This document shows positions 34,056-43,472 of a stretch of DNA of 64,000 nt, piece after piece; within the stretch, counting starts at the first letter, position 1, and each line of letters begins with the position of its first letter. The notes under the pieces were generated by a model. That model made no database searches. It saw only the letters and a program-made list of their open reading frames with translations, and had not been told where the DNA came from. The DNA comes from Leeuwenhoekiella marinoflava DSM 3653 (GTDB lineage Bacteria > Bacteroidota > Bacteroidia > Flavobacteriales > Flavobacteriaceae), in contig NZ_FQUN01000019.1 of the NCBI RefSeq assembly GCF_900129005.1, forward strand, positions 24,843 through 88,842. Direction: 5' to 3'. Made by a program: the position numbers and the translations under genes.

Positions 34056-35423
34056 GTGTATAAAAATAACCTATATAAACTAGTCATAAGCCTGATACTC
34101 GTGTGGAGTACTGCAGGTGCGCAAGAGCAGAATCAGGAAGCAGCTGGGTTTGTGTTTGCTGTGGAAGGAAAAGGATTTGCGGCGACCGGATCTGAGAATC
34201 CGTTTTGGATGTACTCTAATCAATATGGGCGTTTGGATGCCGAGACTCATGCTTTGGGTTTGGTGCAGGCCTCGTATGCCAACTCGTTTAATGAAAAGAA
34301 CCGACTCCAAATAGGCGGTGGGTTATTGGCGAATGACGGGCTGTATGACGGGGTTAAGATCGATGAGCTGTATGCGACCTATACCTGGGGAATCGTAGAG
34401 GCCAGTGCGGGCATGAAGCATCGGAAAGAAAAACTACGCGGGATTTCGAGTGTGGGTGGCGATATCATTTGGAGTAACAATGCTCGGGCGTTACCGGGAA
34501 TTTACATTCAAATGCTTAAACCTATTAAGGTTTTGAAGTGGCTGGAGGCTAAAGCCACGTTTGGGCATTACTTTTTAGAGGAAGACCGTTATGTGACTAA
34601 CGCACAGGTGCATCATAAAAGTCTGGAACTGGCGTTGGTGTTTAGCGAGAACGACCGGCTGAGCGGGAGTATGAAACACTATGTGCAGTATGGAGGTACT
34701 TCGCCTCGATATGGGGAGCAACCTGATTCTTTTTCAGATTATATCAAGGTGTTTTTTGGGAGTTCGGGTGGAAGTGGAGCTATTGAAGGGGATCAGATCA
34801 ACAGCCTGGGGAATGGATTGGGGTCTTACGAACTGGCTTATGATATGAACCGCGATGCTTATAATTTACGCTTGTATCATCAGAATTTATTTGAAGACGC
34901 TTCCGGTATCGAACTGAATAATTTCCCTGACGGGGTTTGGGGCGCCTATCTGGAGCCTAAAAACCTATCTTGGTTAGATGCTGTTGTACTGGAGTATGTA
35001 CAGACCGTTTCTCAAAGTGGACGTCCTGTACCGGGTGTTTTTGGGAAAGAAGGGGATCGGTATTTTTATAACTTTACGTATAGGTCGGGATGGACTTATG
35101 ACGAACGGGTGATCGGCTTGCCGTTTATACTGCCGGGAAGCTTTGATAAGGAGAACCTTAATGATCGAAGTTATGTCATGCATTTAGGTGCAACCGGAAG
35201 CTTCGGGAAGTTGCTATACCAAGGAAAACTGAGTTATGTGACTAATTTAGGAACGTACAATTTTCCTTATGAATCCCGAGAGCATGCGTTGTATAGCTAT
35301 GGAGAACTGGGGTATGCAACTTCCTTTGGGACGTTTACCGGTTATGCCGGATTGGATTGGAGTGATCGTACGCAAAATACCTTAGGGATTGGGCTGGGGT
35401 ATAAGTATCAGTTTAAAAAGTAA
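34056..35423 (+). CDS. Wzi-family outer-membrane capsule assembly protein
   Basis: 455 residues with a signal peptide ending in WSTAGAQ and then a barrel rich in alternating aromatic strands. The sequence has ENPFWMYSNQYGR near the start, the WSNNARALPGIYIQM motif and GWTYDERVIGLPFILPG, which I associate with capsule assembly Wzi family proteins of Bacteroidetes. Wzi in E. coli binds exported polysaccharide at the cell surface. The start codon is GTG (34056-34058), as the frame's first start before the signal peptide. Confidence 0.85.
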   Translation: MYKNNLYKLVISLILVWSTAGAQEQNQEAAGFVFAVEGKGFAATGSENPFWMYSNQYGRLDAETHALGLVQASYANSFNEKNRLQIGGGLLANDGLYDGVKIDELYATYTWGIVEASAGMKHRKEKLRGISSVGGDIIWSNNARALPGIYIQMLKPIKVLKWLEAKATFGHYFLEEDRYVTNAQVHHKSLELALVFSENDRLSGSMKHYVQYGGTSPRYGEQPDSFSDYIKVFFGSSGGSGAIEGDQINSLGNGLGSYELAYDMNRDAYNLRLYHQNLFEDASGIELNNFPDGVWGAYLEPKNLSWLDAVVLEYVQTVSQSGRPVPGVFGKEGDRYFYNFTYRSGWTYDERVIGLPFILPGSFDKENLNDRSYVMHLGATGSFGKLLYQGKLSYVTNLGTYNFPYESREHALYSYGELGYATSFGTFTGYAGLDWSDRTQNTLGIGLGYKYQFKK

Positions 35424-35427
35424 GAGG

Positions 35428-35516
35428 TTTCCGTCTTCACGGAAATGATAAAGTAATGTTTTTCCTGTCATTATGGGAATGAAGTATAATCAATGAGATT
35501 TCCGCCTTCGCGGAAA
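35428..35516. repeat. Two TTTCCG hairpins between wzi and ugd
   Basis: Hairpins at 35428-35445 (TTTCCGTCTTCACGGAAA) and 35499-35516 (TTTCCGCCTTCGCGGAAA), both followed by TGATAAA. The arms differ by a compensating change (T-A in the first, C-G in the second), so the stem is preserved. Confidence 0.8.
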
Positions 35517-35539
35517 TGATAAAATAGAGTTTATTTATC

Positions 35540-36934
35540 ATGAAAGTTAAAAACATCTGTTGTATTGGGGCCGGATATGTGGGCGGTCCTACGATGGCGA
35601 TTATCGCCCAAAAATCTCCGGAAATTACCGTAACGGTAGTAGATATCAATGCCAAACGTATCGCGGCCTGGAATGATCCGGATGTGAATAACATACCGAT
35701 TTATGAGCCGGGACTGGCTGAAGTGGTGGCAGAAGCGCGAGGACGCAATTTGTTTTTTTCTACTGATGTAGATGCGGCCATTGATGCGGCGGATATGATT
35801 TTTATTTCGGTAAATACGCCTACCAAAACCTATGGAATGGGTAAGGGGATGGCTGCGGATTTGAAATACATCGAACTCTGTGCACGGCAAATTGCCCGGA
35901 TTGCTACCACGGATAAAATCGTCGTGGAGAAATCTACGCTGCCGGTACGTACCGCAGAAGCATTAAAAAACATACTGGATAATACGGGGAATGGGGTGAA
36001 TTTTCAAATCCTTTCCAATCCGGAGTTTTTAGCAGAAGGAACTGCGGTAACTGATTTACACAAGCCTGATCGGGTCTTAATCGGTGGGGATCTGGATACC
36101 GAAGCAGGGCGTGAAGCCATTCAGGCCTTAGTGGATGTTTATGCACATTGGGTAACCGAAGATAATATTTTAACCACCAATGTCTGGTCTTCGGAATTGT
36201 CTAAACTGACTGCCAACGCGTTCTTGGCCCAACGGGTTTCCAGTATCAATGCTTTGTCAGAATTGTGTGAGGTAACCGGGGCAGACATCAAAGAGGTTTC
36301 TAAAGCCATTGGAATGGATAGTCGTATTGGTCCAAAATTTTTACAGGCATCTGTTGGTTTTGGAGGTTCTTGCTTTCAGAAAGATATTTTAAATCTGGTC
36401 TATATCGCGAAGTCTTTTGGTTTGGAAGAAGTGGCAGATTATTGGGAACAGGTGATCATTATGAACGACCATCAGAAGCGACGTTTTGCTGCTAAACTGG
36501 TAAAAACATTATACAATACCGTTTCCGGAAAGCAAATCGCTATGTTGGGCTGGGCCTTTAAAAAGGACACCAACGATACCCGGGAATCGGCTTCTATTTA
36601 TGTAGCGGATTACCTGCTTAACGAGCAGGCTTCTGTAGTGGTGTATGATCCTAAGGTAACTGAAGAACAAATCTTAGCAGATCTGGATTATTTGGGAACG
36701 CGTTCCGAAGCCGAGAATCGCGCGCTTATCAGGGTGGTGAACTCCGCTGAAGCAGCTTGTGATCAGGCACACGCCATCGCGATTATGACCGAATGGGATG
36801 CCTTTAAGGATTTGGATTGGAATGCTATCTATTCTGATATGCTGAAACCGGCCTTTTTGTTTGACGGGCGCAGGCTGCTCGATCGTAAGGTTTTGGAGGA
36901 AATTGGGTTTGATTTTTATGCGATAGGGAGTTAG
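35540..36934 (+). CDS. ugd: UDP-glucose 6-dehydrogenase
   Basis: 464 residues. It oxidises UDP-glucose to UDP-glucuronate with two NAD. NAD-binding [11 protein letters not shown], the segment [40 protein letters not shown], catalytic cysteine in [11 protein letters not shown], and [21 protein letters not shown]. The length and [10 protein letters not shown] resemble eukaryotic-type UGDH rather than the shorter bacterial type. It is the first biosynthetic gene of the locus and probably supplies both the UDP-galacturonate and UDP-xylose branches found downstream. Confidence 0.95.
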   Translation: MKVKNICCIGAGYVGGPTMAIIAQKSPEITVTVVDINAKRIAAWNDPDVNNIPIYEPGLAEVVAEARGRNLFFSTDVDAAIDAADMIFISVNTPTKTYGMGKGMAADLKYIELCARQIARIATTDKIVVEKSTLPVRTAEALKNILDNTGNGVNFQILSNPEFLAEGTAVTDLHKPDRVLIGGDLDTEAGREAIQALVDVYAHWVTEDNILTTNVWSSELSKLTANAFLAQRVSSINALSELCEVTGADIKEVSKAIGMDSRIGPKFLQASVGFGGSCFQKDILNLVYIAKSFGLEEVADYWEQVIIMNDHQKRRFAAKLVKTLYNTVSGKQIAMLGWAFKKDTNDTRESASIYVADYLLNEQASVVVYDPKVTEEQILADLDYLGTRSEAENRALIRVVNSAEAACDQAHAIAIMTEWDAFKDLDWNAIYSDMLKPAFLFDGRRLLDRKVLEEIGFDFYAIGS

Positions 36935-36969
36935 TACGATTGAGCAAATAGCTTTCAGTCGATAGCGTG

Positions 36970-37440
36970 TCACTTCGAGTGAATGAAGCGGAGTGGTGAC
37001 GGAGCTTTATTTGTATCGAGAAGTCTTCGGGAGTACATGTTTTCGATCGGATTCTGTTCTCGATACTATATTCTCGCGCTTAGGCGCTCCAACATCACTC
37101 GAACTGACTTCGAATGGTCATTTCGAGTGCATGAAGCGGAGTGGTAACGGAGCTTGATTTGTATCGAGAAGGGGTTTCAGATCGGCAATTTTAGTTTAAA
37201 CGGGATTTGTATTGGATAGGTGTTCTCGATATAATGTTCTCGCGCTAGGGCGCTCCAACATCACTCGAACTGACAGCGGATTGTCACTTCGAGTGAATTA
37301 AGCGGAGTGGTAACGGAGCTTGATTTGTATCGAGAAGGGGTTTCAGATCGGCAATTTTAGTTTAAACGGGATTTGTATTGGATAGGTGTTCTCGATATAA
37401 TGTTCTCGCGCTAGGGCGCTCCACCATCACTCGAACTGAC
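36970..37440 (+). repeat. Three tandem copies of a cgagtgaatgaagc repeat
   Basis: Units start at 36970, 37118 and 37284 (spacings 148 and 166). Each has TCATTTCGAGTG or TCACTTCGAGTG at the left, GAAGCGGAGTGGT, GAGCTTGATTTGTATCGAGAAG, and ends GCGCTCCAACATCACTCGAACTGAC; the left and right ends are inversely related. The second and third units are almost identical. This fills most of the 541-base gap between ugd and rmlA; no gene is seen in it. Confidence 0.9.
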
Positions 37441-37475
37441 AACAGTTTTTAAATGATAAATACGCTAACCTTTTA

Positions 37476-38354
37476 ATGAAAGGCATCATTCTGGCAGGCG
37501 GGTCCGGTACCCGTTTGTATCCCATAACCCAAGCTGTTTCTAAACAGCTTTTGAATATATACGATAAGCCGATGATCTATTATCCGCTTTCGGTCTTGAT
37601 GCTAGCAGGTATTCGGGAGATTCTCATTATTTCTACGCCTGAAGATTTACCGCACTTCAAAAAACTATTAGGAGATGGTTCTACTTTAGGACTTCAGTTT
37701 TCTTATGTAACGCAGCCCAAGCCGGAAGGGCTTGCCCAAGCTTTTATATTAGGGGAATCTTTTATTGGTGCTGATTCTGTGTGTATGGTTTTGGGTGATA
37801 ATATTTTTTACGGTCACGGGTTTACCGAGATCCTGCGAACAAGTCTTAAAGACGTCGAAACATCACACAAAGCCCGTGTTTTTGGATACTATGTTAACGA
37901 CCCACAGCGTTATGGGGTGGTGGATTTTGATGCCGAAGGCGTGGTTTTAAGTATTGAAGAAAAGCCCGAAAAGCCCAAGAGTAGTTATGCGGTTACGGGA
38001 CTGTATTTTTACCCCAATGATGTGGTGCAGAAAGCCAAAGCAGTAAAACCCAGTAAACGCGGAGAATTGGAAATCACCAGCCTTAATGAAATGTATCTAA
38101 AAGAAGAGAATTTGAGTGTGGAACTTTTAGGGCGCGGGTATGCCTGGTTGGATACCGGCACGCATGATTCTATGCTAGAGGCCTCTAATTTTATTCATAC
38201 CATCGAAAAGCGTCAGGGTTTAAAAGTGGCTTGCATAGAAGAAATTGCTTATGATATGGGGTATATAACCCGAGAAGAATTGATTGCATTGGCAGCACCC
38301 TTACAGAAAAATGATTACGGACACTACCTCCTTAAACGCGCCAATCGCTCGTAA
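37476..38354 (+). CDS. rmlA: Glucose-1-phosphate thymidylyltransferase
   Basis: 292 residues. It makes dTDP-glucose, the first step of dTDP-L-rhamnose synthesis. The nucleotidyltransferase N-terminus [62 protein letters not shown] and [17 protein letters not shown] are all as in RmlA. Length is typical. First gene of the rmlACDB run, with the next gene 1 base downstream. Confidence 0.97.
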   Translation: MKGIILAGGSGTRLYPITQAVSKQLLNIYDKPMIYYPLSVLMLAGIREILIISTPEDLPHFKKLLGDGSTLGLQFSYVTQPKPEGLAQAFILGESFIGADSVCMVLGDNIFYGHGFTEILRTSLKDVETSHKARVFGYYVNDPQRYGVVDFDAEGVVLSIEEKPEKPKSSYAVTGLYFYPNDVVQKAKAVKPSKRGELEITSLNEMYLKEENLSVELLGRGYAWLDTGTHDSMLEASNFIHTIEKRQGLKVACIEEIAYDMGYITREELIALAAPLQKNDYGHYLLKRANRS

Positions 38355-38355
38355 T

Positions 38356-38928
38356 ATGCTTTTTGAACGTTGCAGCATTCCGGATGTGGTTCTCTGTAAG
38401 CCCCATGTTTTTAGAGACCAACGGGGTTATTTTATGGAAAGCTTTAGACAAGATCAACTTGATGATTTTGTAGGTTTCAAAATCGATTTTTGTCAGGACA
38501 ATGAATCCCAATCGCAGTTTGGAGTGTTACGGGGATTGCACTATCAAAAAACACCGTTTTCACAAACCAAGCTGGTGCGCGTTATTGCAGGACGTATTTT
38601 AGATGTGGCTGTTGATCTGCGTAAAGGTTCAGCTACTTTTGGTAAACACATAGCGGTGGAACTTTCCGATACGAATAAATGCCAATTGCTGGTACCGCGT
38701 GGATTTGCGCATGGTTTTGTCGTGCTATCCGAGCATGCTATTCTCAATTATAAAAGTGACAATTACTACGCTCCCGATTTTGAAGCAGGCATACGGTATA
38801 ACGATCCTCAATTGAATATCGATTGGGAATTAGATGAAGCAGACTTGCTTTTATCTGCTAAAGATTTGAGCTTACCGCCTTTTGAAGCCGCTAGCGCATT
38901 TGAAGAATCCAATACCTTGTACAAATGA
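38356..38928 (+). CDS. rmlC: dTDP-4-dehydrorhamnose 3,5-epimerase
   Basis: 190 residues, starting at the ATG at 38356, one base after rmlA. Cupin epimerase: PHVFRDQRGYFMESF, LRGLHYQKTPFSQTKLVRVI with the catalytic histidine, ILDVAVDLRKGSATFGKHI, LVPRGFAHGFVVLS and NYYAPDFEAGIRYNDP are conserved. It double-epimerises the 4-keto-6-deoxyglucose intermediate. A longer frame beginning inside rmlA is not needed. Confidence 0.96.
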   Translation: MLFERCSIPDVVLCKPHVFRDQRGYFMESFRQDQLDDFVGFKIDFCQDNESQSQFGVLRGLHYQKTPFSQTKLVRVIAGRILDVAVDLRKGSATFGKHIAVELSDTNKCQLLVPRGFAHGFVVLSEHAILNYKSDNYYAPDFEAGIRYNDPQLNIDWELDEADLLLSAKDLSLPPFEAASAFEESNTLYK

Positions 38929-39791
38929 TGCATGTGTTGGTAACCGGAAGTAACGGGCAGTTGGGGTCTGAGTTGCAGGATAGAAGTTTTGATACTTCAG
39001 CACAGTTTTTCTTTACAACCAGAGGGCAATTGGATATTACCGATACAGAAGCTGTTGAAGCATTTATAGTGAAAGAACAAATAACCACTTTGATCAATTG
39101 TGCGGCCTATACCGCTGTAGATACTGCAGAAATACAGCAGGAAGCTGCATTGCAGATTAATTTAGAAGCGGTTAAAAAACTTGGAGCGCTGTGTAAAAAG
39201 TATTACATCCGTTTGATACACATCTCTACAGATTATGTGTTTGACGGCACCTCCAACCAGCCTTACACGGAAACTAGTCCATGTAAACCGGTTAATTTTT
39301 ATGGAAGGTCAAAACAATTGGGAGAACAAGCATTACAAGAACTTAGCCTACCCAATAGTATCATCATCAGAACCTCATGGGTGTATTCGGTTTACGGAGC
39401 CAATTTTGTAAAGACGATGTTGCGACTGGGGGCTGAAAAACAGCATTTGAATGTAGTGGCTGATCAGATAGGAAGCCCGACTTATGCCGGGGATTTAGCT
39501 GATTTTATAGTGAATAACGTATTAGATTTTAAGTCTGACGCAACCCAAGTGTATCACTACCGCAATGAAGGGGTGTGTTCGTGGTATGATTTCGCTCAAG
39601 AGATTATGCGTTTAAACGATTCAATCTGTGTGGTTGACCCCATTCCGGTTACGCAGTTTCCTACATCTGCAGCACGACCGTATTATTCGGTTTTAGATAC
39701 CAGCCGGTTGAAGCAAGACTTTCAGGTGCGTATTCCCTATTGGAGAGCGAGTTTAGCCCTATGTATTTCAAAGCTTCAAAACGCAGCATGA
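38925..39791 (+). CDS. rmlD: dTDP-4-dehydrorhamnose reductase
   Basis: 288 residues. NADH/NADPH-dependent SDR protein making dTDP-L-rhamnose. HVLVTGSNGQLGSEL is the dinucleotide loop, NCAAYTAVDTAE, the STDYVFDG signature, and the YGRSKQLGE motif with catalytic tyrosine and lysine; IIRTSWVYS and FQVRIPYWRASL close the protein. The start overlaps the end of rmlC by four bases. Confidence 0.96.
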   Translation: MMHVLVTGSNGQLGSELQDRSFDTSAQFFFTTRGQLDITDTEAVEAFIVKEQITTLINCAAYTAVDTAEIQQEAALQINLEAVKKLGALCKKYYIRLIHISTDYVFDGTSNQPYTETSPCKPVNFYGRSKQLGEQALQELSLPNSIIIRTSWVYSVYGANFVKTMLRLGAEKQHLNVVADQIGSPTYAGDLADFIVNNVLDFKSDATQVYHYRNEGVCSWYDFAQEIMRLNDSICVVDPIPVTQFPTSAARPYYSVLDTSRLKQDFQVRIPYWRASLALCISKLQNAA

Positions 39792-40816
39792 GAACAAAAA
39801 TTCTAATTACAGGGGGTGCAGGGTTTATCGGTTCCAATTTTATACCTTATTTCTTAGAAGCACATCCTGAAGTTCAAGTGGTGAATCTGGATTTGTTGAC
39901 CTATGCCGGGAATTTGAATAATTTAGCAGAAGTAGCAGATCATCCCCGATATCGTTTTGTACAAGGAGATATTTGTAACCGCAGCTTGCTGGAGCAGCTT
40001 TTTGAAGAACACCGCTTTACCGGGGTGATCCATTTTGCTGCAGAGTCTCATGTAGATAACAGCATCAAAAACCCCGGAGTATTTATAGAAACCAATGTTA
40101 CCGGAACCTTTACGCTACTGGATGTAGCCTATAAACATTGGATGCAAGAACCCTTTGTCTATAAAAAGGAATATGAACACAGTCGCTTTCATCACATATC
40201 AACCGATGAGGTGTATGGGAGTTTAGGAGAAACAGGCTTGTTTACAGAGACTACGCCGTATGCACCCAATTCTCCCTACAGTGCCAGTAAGGCAGCATCA
40301 GATATGCTCGTGCGCAGTTATCAGCACACCTACGGGATGGATACGGTGATTACCAACTGTTCAAACAATTACGGGCCTAAGCAGCATGAAGAAAAATTGA
40401 TCCCCACCATCATTAGAAAAGCGCTGGCTGGAGAAGCCATCCCGATCTATGGCGATGGACAAAACATCCGGGATTGGTTGTATGTTTTGGACCATTGTAA
40501 AGGAATCGATTTGGTGTTTCATAAAGGTATACCTGGGGAAGTCTATAATGTTGGAGGAAATAACGAATATACCAATATTACTATTGCCCAACGTATCTGT
40601 GAGGTGTTAGACGAATTGCAGCCCCAAAAAGCAGGCAGTTATGCAGAACAGATCCGTTATGTGGCCGATCGTGCCGGGCACGATCGGAGGTATGCTATAG
40701 ATGCCTCCAAAATAGAAAACCAACTGGGCTGGAAGGCTCAGGAAACCTTTGAGACCGGTATTGATAATACGGTACGGTTTTATTTAAACTCTTTAATTAA
40801 AAGAATCATTAAGTGA
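39788..40816 (+). CDS. rmlB: dTDP-glucose 4,6-dehydratase
   Basis: 342 residues, ATG at 39788-39790, overlapping the rmlD stop as ATGA. SDR dehydratase: [44 protein letters not shown] with the catalytic DE pair, YSASKAASDMLVRSY, NCSNNYGPKQHEEKLIPT and GDGQNIRDWLYVLDH are the textbook RmlB motifs. It converts dTDP-glucose to the 4-keto-6-deoxy intermediate. Completes the pathway in the order A, C, D, B. Confidence 0.97.
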   Translation: MRTKILITGGAGFIGSNFIPYFLEAHPEVQVVNLDLLTYAGNLNNLAEVADHPRYRFVQGDICNRSLLEQLFEEHRFTGVIHFAAESHVDNSIKNPGVFIETNVTGTFTLLDVAYKHWMQEPFVYKKEYEHSRFHHISTDEVYGSLGETGLFTETTPYAPNSPYSASKAASDMLVRSYQHTYGMDTVITNCSNNYGPKQHEEKLIPTIIRKALAGEAIPIYGDGQNIRDWLYVLDHCKGIDLVFHKGIPGEVYNVGGNNEYTNITIAQRICEVLDELQPQKAGSYAEQIRYVADRAGHDRRYAIDASKIENQLGWKAQETFETGIDNTVRFYLNSLIKRIIK

Positions 40817-42345
40817 ACGCAGCCAATCGTGTAGCCGCCAATACCCTTATTTTATACGGACGCATGCTGTTGACTATGGGGATCACCCTGTACTCCACAC
40901 GTTTGGTCCTGAATGCCTTAGGAAGTACTGATTATGGGATCTATAATCTGGTGGCCGGTATCATTGTAATGCTTTCGTTTCTCAATACAGCGATGGCCAC
41001 TTCCTCCCAGCGGTATTTATCCTTTCATCAGGGGCGCAAGGATCTGCAAAAGCAAAGGGAAGTTTTTACCAATAGTTTTTTCTTGCATATTGTTATTGGG
41101 GCAATAATCGTCGTAGCATTGGAAGTAGCCGGCTTGTTTTTATTTGACGGCTTTTTAAATATTCCTGCAGATCGTATTGATAGTGCCCAAGTTATCTATC
41201 ATTATATGGCGGTCACGGTGTTTTTTACAGTGATCACAGTACCTTTTAACGGATTGCTTACTGCTCATGAGAATATGTTGTGGGTCGCGTTTGTAAACAT
41301 TATAGAAACTTTACTTAAGCTGGGTATTGCGTTGTTTTTATATACGTTGAGTTCAGACCGCTTGGTGGTCTATGGAATTTTAACCGCGAGCATCGTGGTG
41401 GTGAGTTTTGTATTGTATAGCGTGTTCTGTTTTAGAAAGTATCCGGAATGTACGTTTAAAGGCGTTATGAAACCTGAGCCGGGTTTTGTAAAAGAACTGG
41501 CAGGTTTTGCGGGGTGGAATTTGTTTGGTGCCTTATGTGGTATGGGGCGCAATCAGGGTTTGGCCTTGATTTTAAATCTTTTTTTTGGTACGGTGGTCAA
41601 TGCAGCTTATGGGATCGCCAATCAGGTAGGGTCTCAATTGCAGTTTTTTTCAAGGACTATGTTGCGTGCCCTGAATCCGCAAATCATGAAAAGCGAAGGA
41701 GCCGATGACCGGGAACGGATGCTGCGGCTGTCGATGATGGCGAGTAAGTTTGGTTTTTTTTTACTTTCTTTTTTTGCCATACCCATCATCTTTGAGATGG
41801 AGGCTATCCTAAGGTTTTGGTTAAAAGAGGTGCCTCCGAACACTGTGATTTTCTGTCAGCTCATTTTATTAGGCGCTTTAGCTAATCAATTAACTATAGG
41901 ATTACAATCGGCCATGCAGGCTTACGGAAATATTAAATGGTATCAAACTATTGTTGGAAGTGTGATTATTTTTAATTTGCCTTTGGCTTATGTATTGCTA
42001 AAATTTTTTAAGGTTGATGCTTATATAGTTTTGGTCTCTTATGTAATTATAGAGCTTCTAGCTTGTTTTTTAAGGATGGTTTTTGTGAAATACAAGTTGG
42101 GCTTATCCTTTAGCATATATATTCAAAAGGTTTATTTAAAAGAGATGCTCCCAATTTTAGGATGCGTGCTACTTAATATAGTTATGATTAATGTTTTTGA
42201 CTTTTCATATCGCTTTGTACTAACAGCAATTGTATCGGGGTTTATATATATAGGTTTGATTTATTTATTTGGACTGGAGCCTCATGAAAGAAGTTTAATC
42301 AAAAATAGTTTTGATAAAATAAAAGGTAAAATAAAAGGGTTATGA
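40813..42345 (+). CDS. Wzx-type polysaccharide flippase
   Basis: 510 residues with about 14 hydrophobic segments, as expected of the MOP/MATE-like oligosaccharide flippases that carry lipid-linked repeat units across the inner membrane. It starts at GTG (40813-40815), overlapping the rmlB stop by four bases. The N-terminal TRLVLNALGSTDYGIYNLVAG pattern is typical of Wzx proteins from polysaccharide loci. Composition changes near 41.85 kb: the last third is clearly richer in A+T than the first two thirds. Assigned by topology and locus; sequence signatures of the family are weak. Confidence 0.88.
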   Translation: MNAANRVAANTLILYGRMLLTMGITLYSTRLVLNALGSTDYGIYNLVAGIIVMLSFLNTAMATSSQRYLSFHQGRKDLQKQREVFTNSFFLHIVIGAIIVVALEVAGLFLFDGFLNIPADRIDSAQVIYHYMAVTVFFTVITVPFNGLLTAHENMLWVAFVNIIETLLKLGIALFLYTLSSDRLVVYGILTASIVVVSFVLYSVFCFRKYPECTFKGVMKPEPGFVKELAGFAGWNLFGALCGMGRNQGLALILNLFFGTVVNAAYGIANQVGSQLQFFSRTMLRALNPQIMKSEGADDRERMLRLSMMASKFGFFLLSFFAIPIIFEMEAILRFWLKEVPPNTVIFCQLILLGALANQLTIGLQSAMQAYGNIKWYQTIVGSVIIFNLPLAYVLLKFFKVDAYIVLVSYVIIELLACFLRMVFVKYKLGLSFSIYIQKVYLKEMLPILGCVLLNIVMINVFDFSYRFVLTAIVSGFIYIGLIYLFGLEPHERSLIKNSFDKIKGKIKGL

Positions 42346-43373
42346 TAAAAAAGGTATTAAAGAAGCTTATTCCTAAAACTACTTTGAGTAAATATTCAAA
42401 ATTTAGAATTGATATGCGTAATGCAAAAATTATAAATGACGGCTATGCTTTAGATTCGGAGAAGTTCAAAAGTTATTCTGCATCCTTTGATTTGGATTCT
42501 AAGGAAAAGCTTCAAAGTTACCTTATAAAGGAATATCATGCTGTTGAAAAGGGGCTAGCGCTTCCTGCGCCAAGGATCGGTTTTGGAGTTGCACGAATTA
42601 GAAAATTAATAGTCAACCTTAATTTCTATATAGATCAATATGGTATTGACGAAGTGGCAACAGATACAATAGCTGTTCTTGAAGAGTATAAAACATTCGA
42701 TACTGAGAATAATCCTAATGAAAATCCTATCATCAAGGAGGTCAATTCAATTGTCACTAAATTTAATGATTTGGCAACATCTAATCTTGCTGGTGGGGGA
42801 GGAACTAAAGTGATTAATAAGTCTGAAATTGAAAAGGCTGTTGATTTTGATTTTGAATTTTTTTTCAAATCTCGCCATAGTATACGTGATTTTAGCGAGG
42901 TACCCGTCGATATAGCAGAGGTTGAAGCCGCTGTTGACTTAGCTAAATTTACTCCTTCTGTTTGTAATCGTCAAGCTTGGAAGGCCTATATTGTTAAGCC
43001 TGAGAACACCGCTTTAAAAGAGAAACTCCTTTCCAATCAAAATGGAAATAAGGGGTTTGGAGAAAGGATAAGTTCTTTAATTGTGGTTACGGGTAAGTTA
43101 TCTCATTTCTTTGCTTACGAGCGTAATCAAGTATTTATTGATGGTGGGATGTTTGCAATGTCAATTGTACTTGCTTTGCATAGCAAGGGTTTAGGTACAT
43201 GTTGCTTAAATTTAAGTTATACAGCAGAAAGAAATAAAATATTTGATGGATTGATGGATTTTGATGCAGATACTGTTCCTATAATGTATATAGCAGTAGG
43301 TAATCTTAAGGATTCTTTTAGGGTTGCAAATTCTAATAGAAAGGAAAAACAAGAGATTTTGCGACTATATTAA
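42342..43373 (+). CDS. Nitroreductase-fold protein of the polysaccharide locus
   Basis: 343 residues. The N-terminal half (about 1-160: EYHAVEKGLALPAPRIGFG) is specific to polysaccharide-locus members of the nitroreductase superfamily; the C-terminal half (about 170-343) has the FMN-binding fold: SRHSIRDFSEVPVDIAEVE, ACNRQAWKA-like SVCNRQAWKAYIV, LIVVTGKLSHFFA and GLGTCCLNLSY. The reaction is unknown. In other capsule loci such genes often sit next to polysaccharide pyruvyl transferases, as here. The ATG overlaps the wzx stop by four bases. Confidence 0.82.
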   Translation: MIKKVLKKLIPKTTLSKYSKFRIDMRNAKIINDGYALDSEKFKSYSASFDLDSKEKLQSYLIKEYHAVEKGLALPAPRIGFGVARIRKLIVNLNFYIDQYGIDEVATDTIAVLEEYKTFDTENNPNENPIIKEVNSIVTKFNDLATSNLAGGGGTKVINKSEIEKAVDFDFEFFFKSRHSIRDFSEVPVDIAEVEAAVDLAKFTPSVCNRQAWKAYIVKPENTALKEKLLSNQNGNKGFGERISSLIVVTGKLSHFFAYERNQVFIDGGMFAMSIVLALHSKGLGTCCLNLSYTAERNKIFDGLMDFDADTVPIMYIAVGNLKDSFRVANSNRKEKQEILRLY

Positions 43374-43472
43374 ATTAGTATTTAACATTTTGAAAGTGTT
43401 TGTGAATTAATTTTAAAGGTGCTTAAGCAATCAAATTATTTACATTAATTAAAATTCAAAGAACAAATAATA

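Noticed and set aside
36970..37440. CRISPR array
   Set aside because: Units are 148-166 bases with almost no unique spacers and no cas genes are near.
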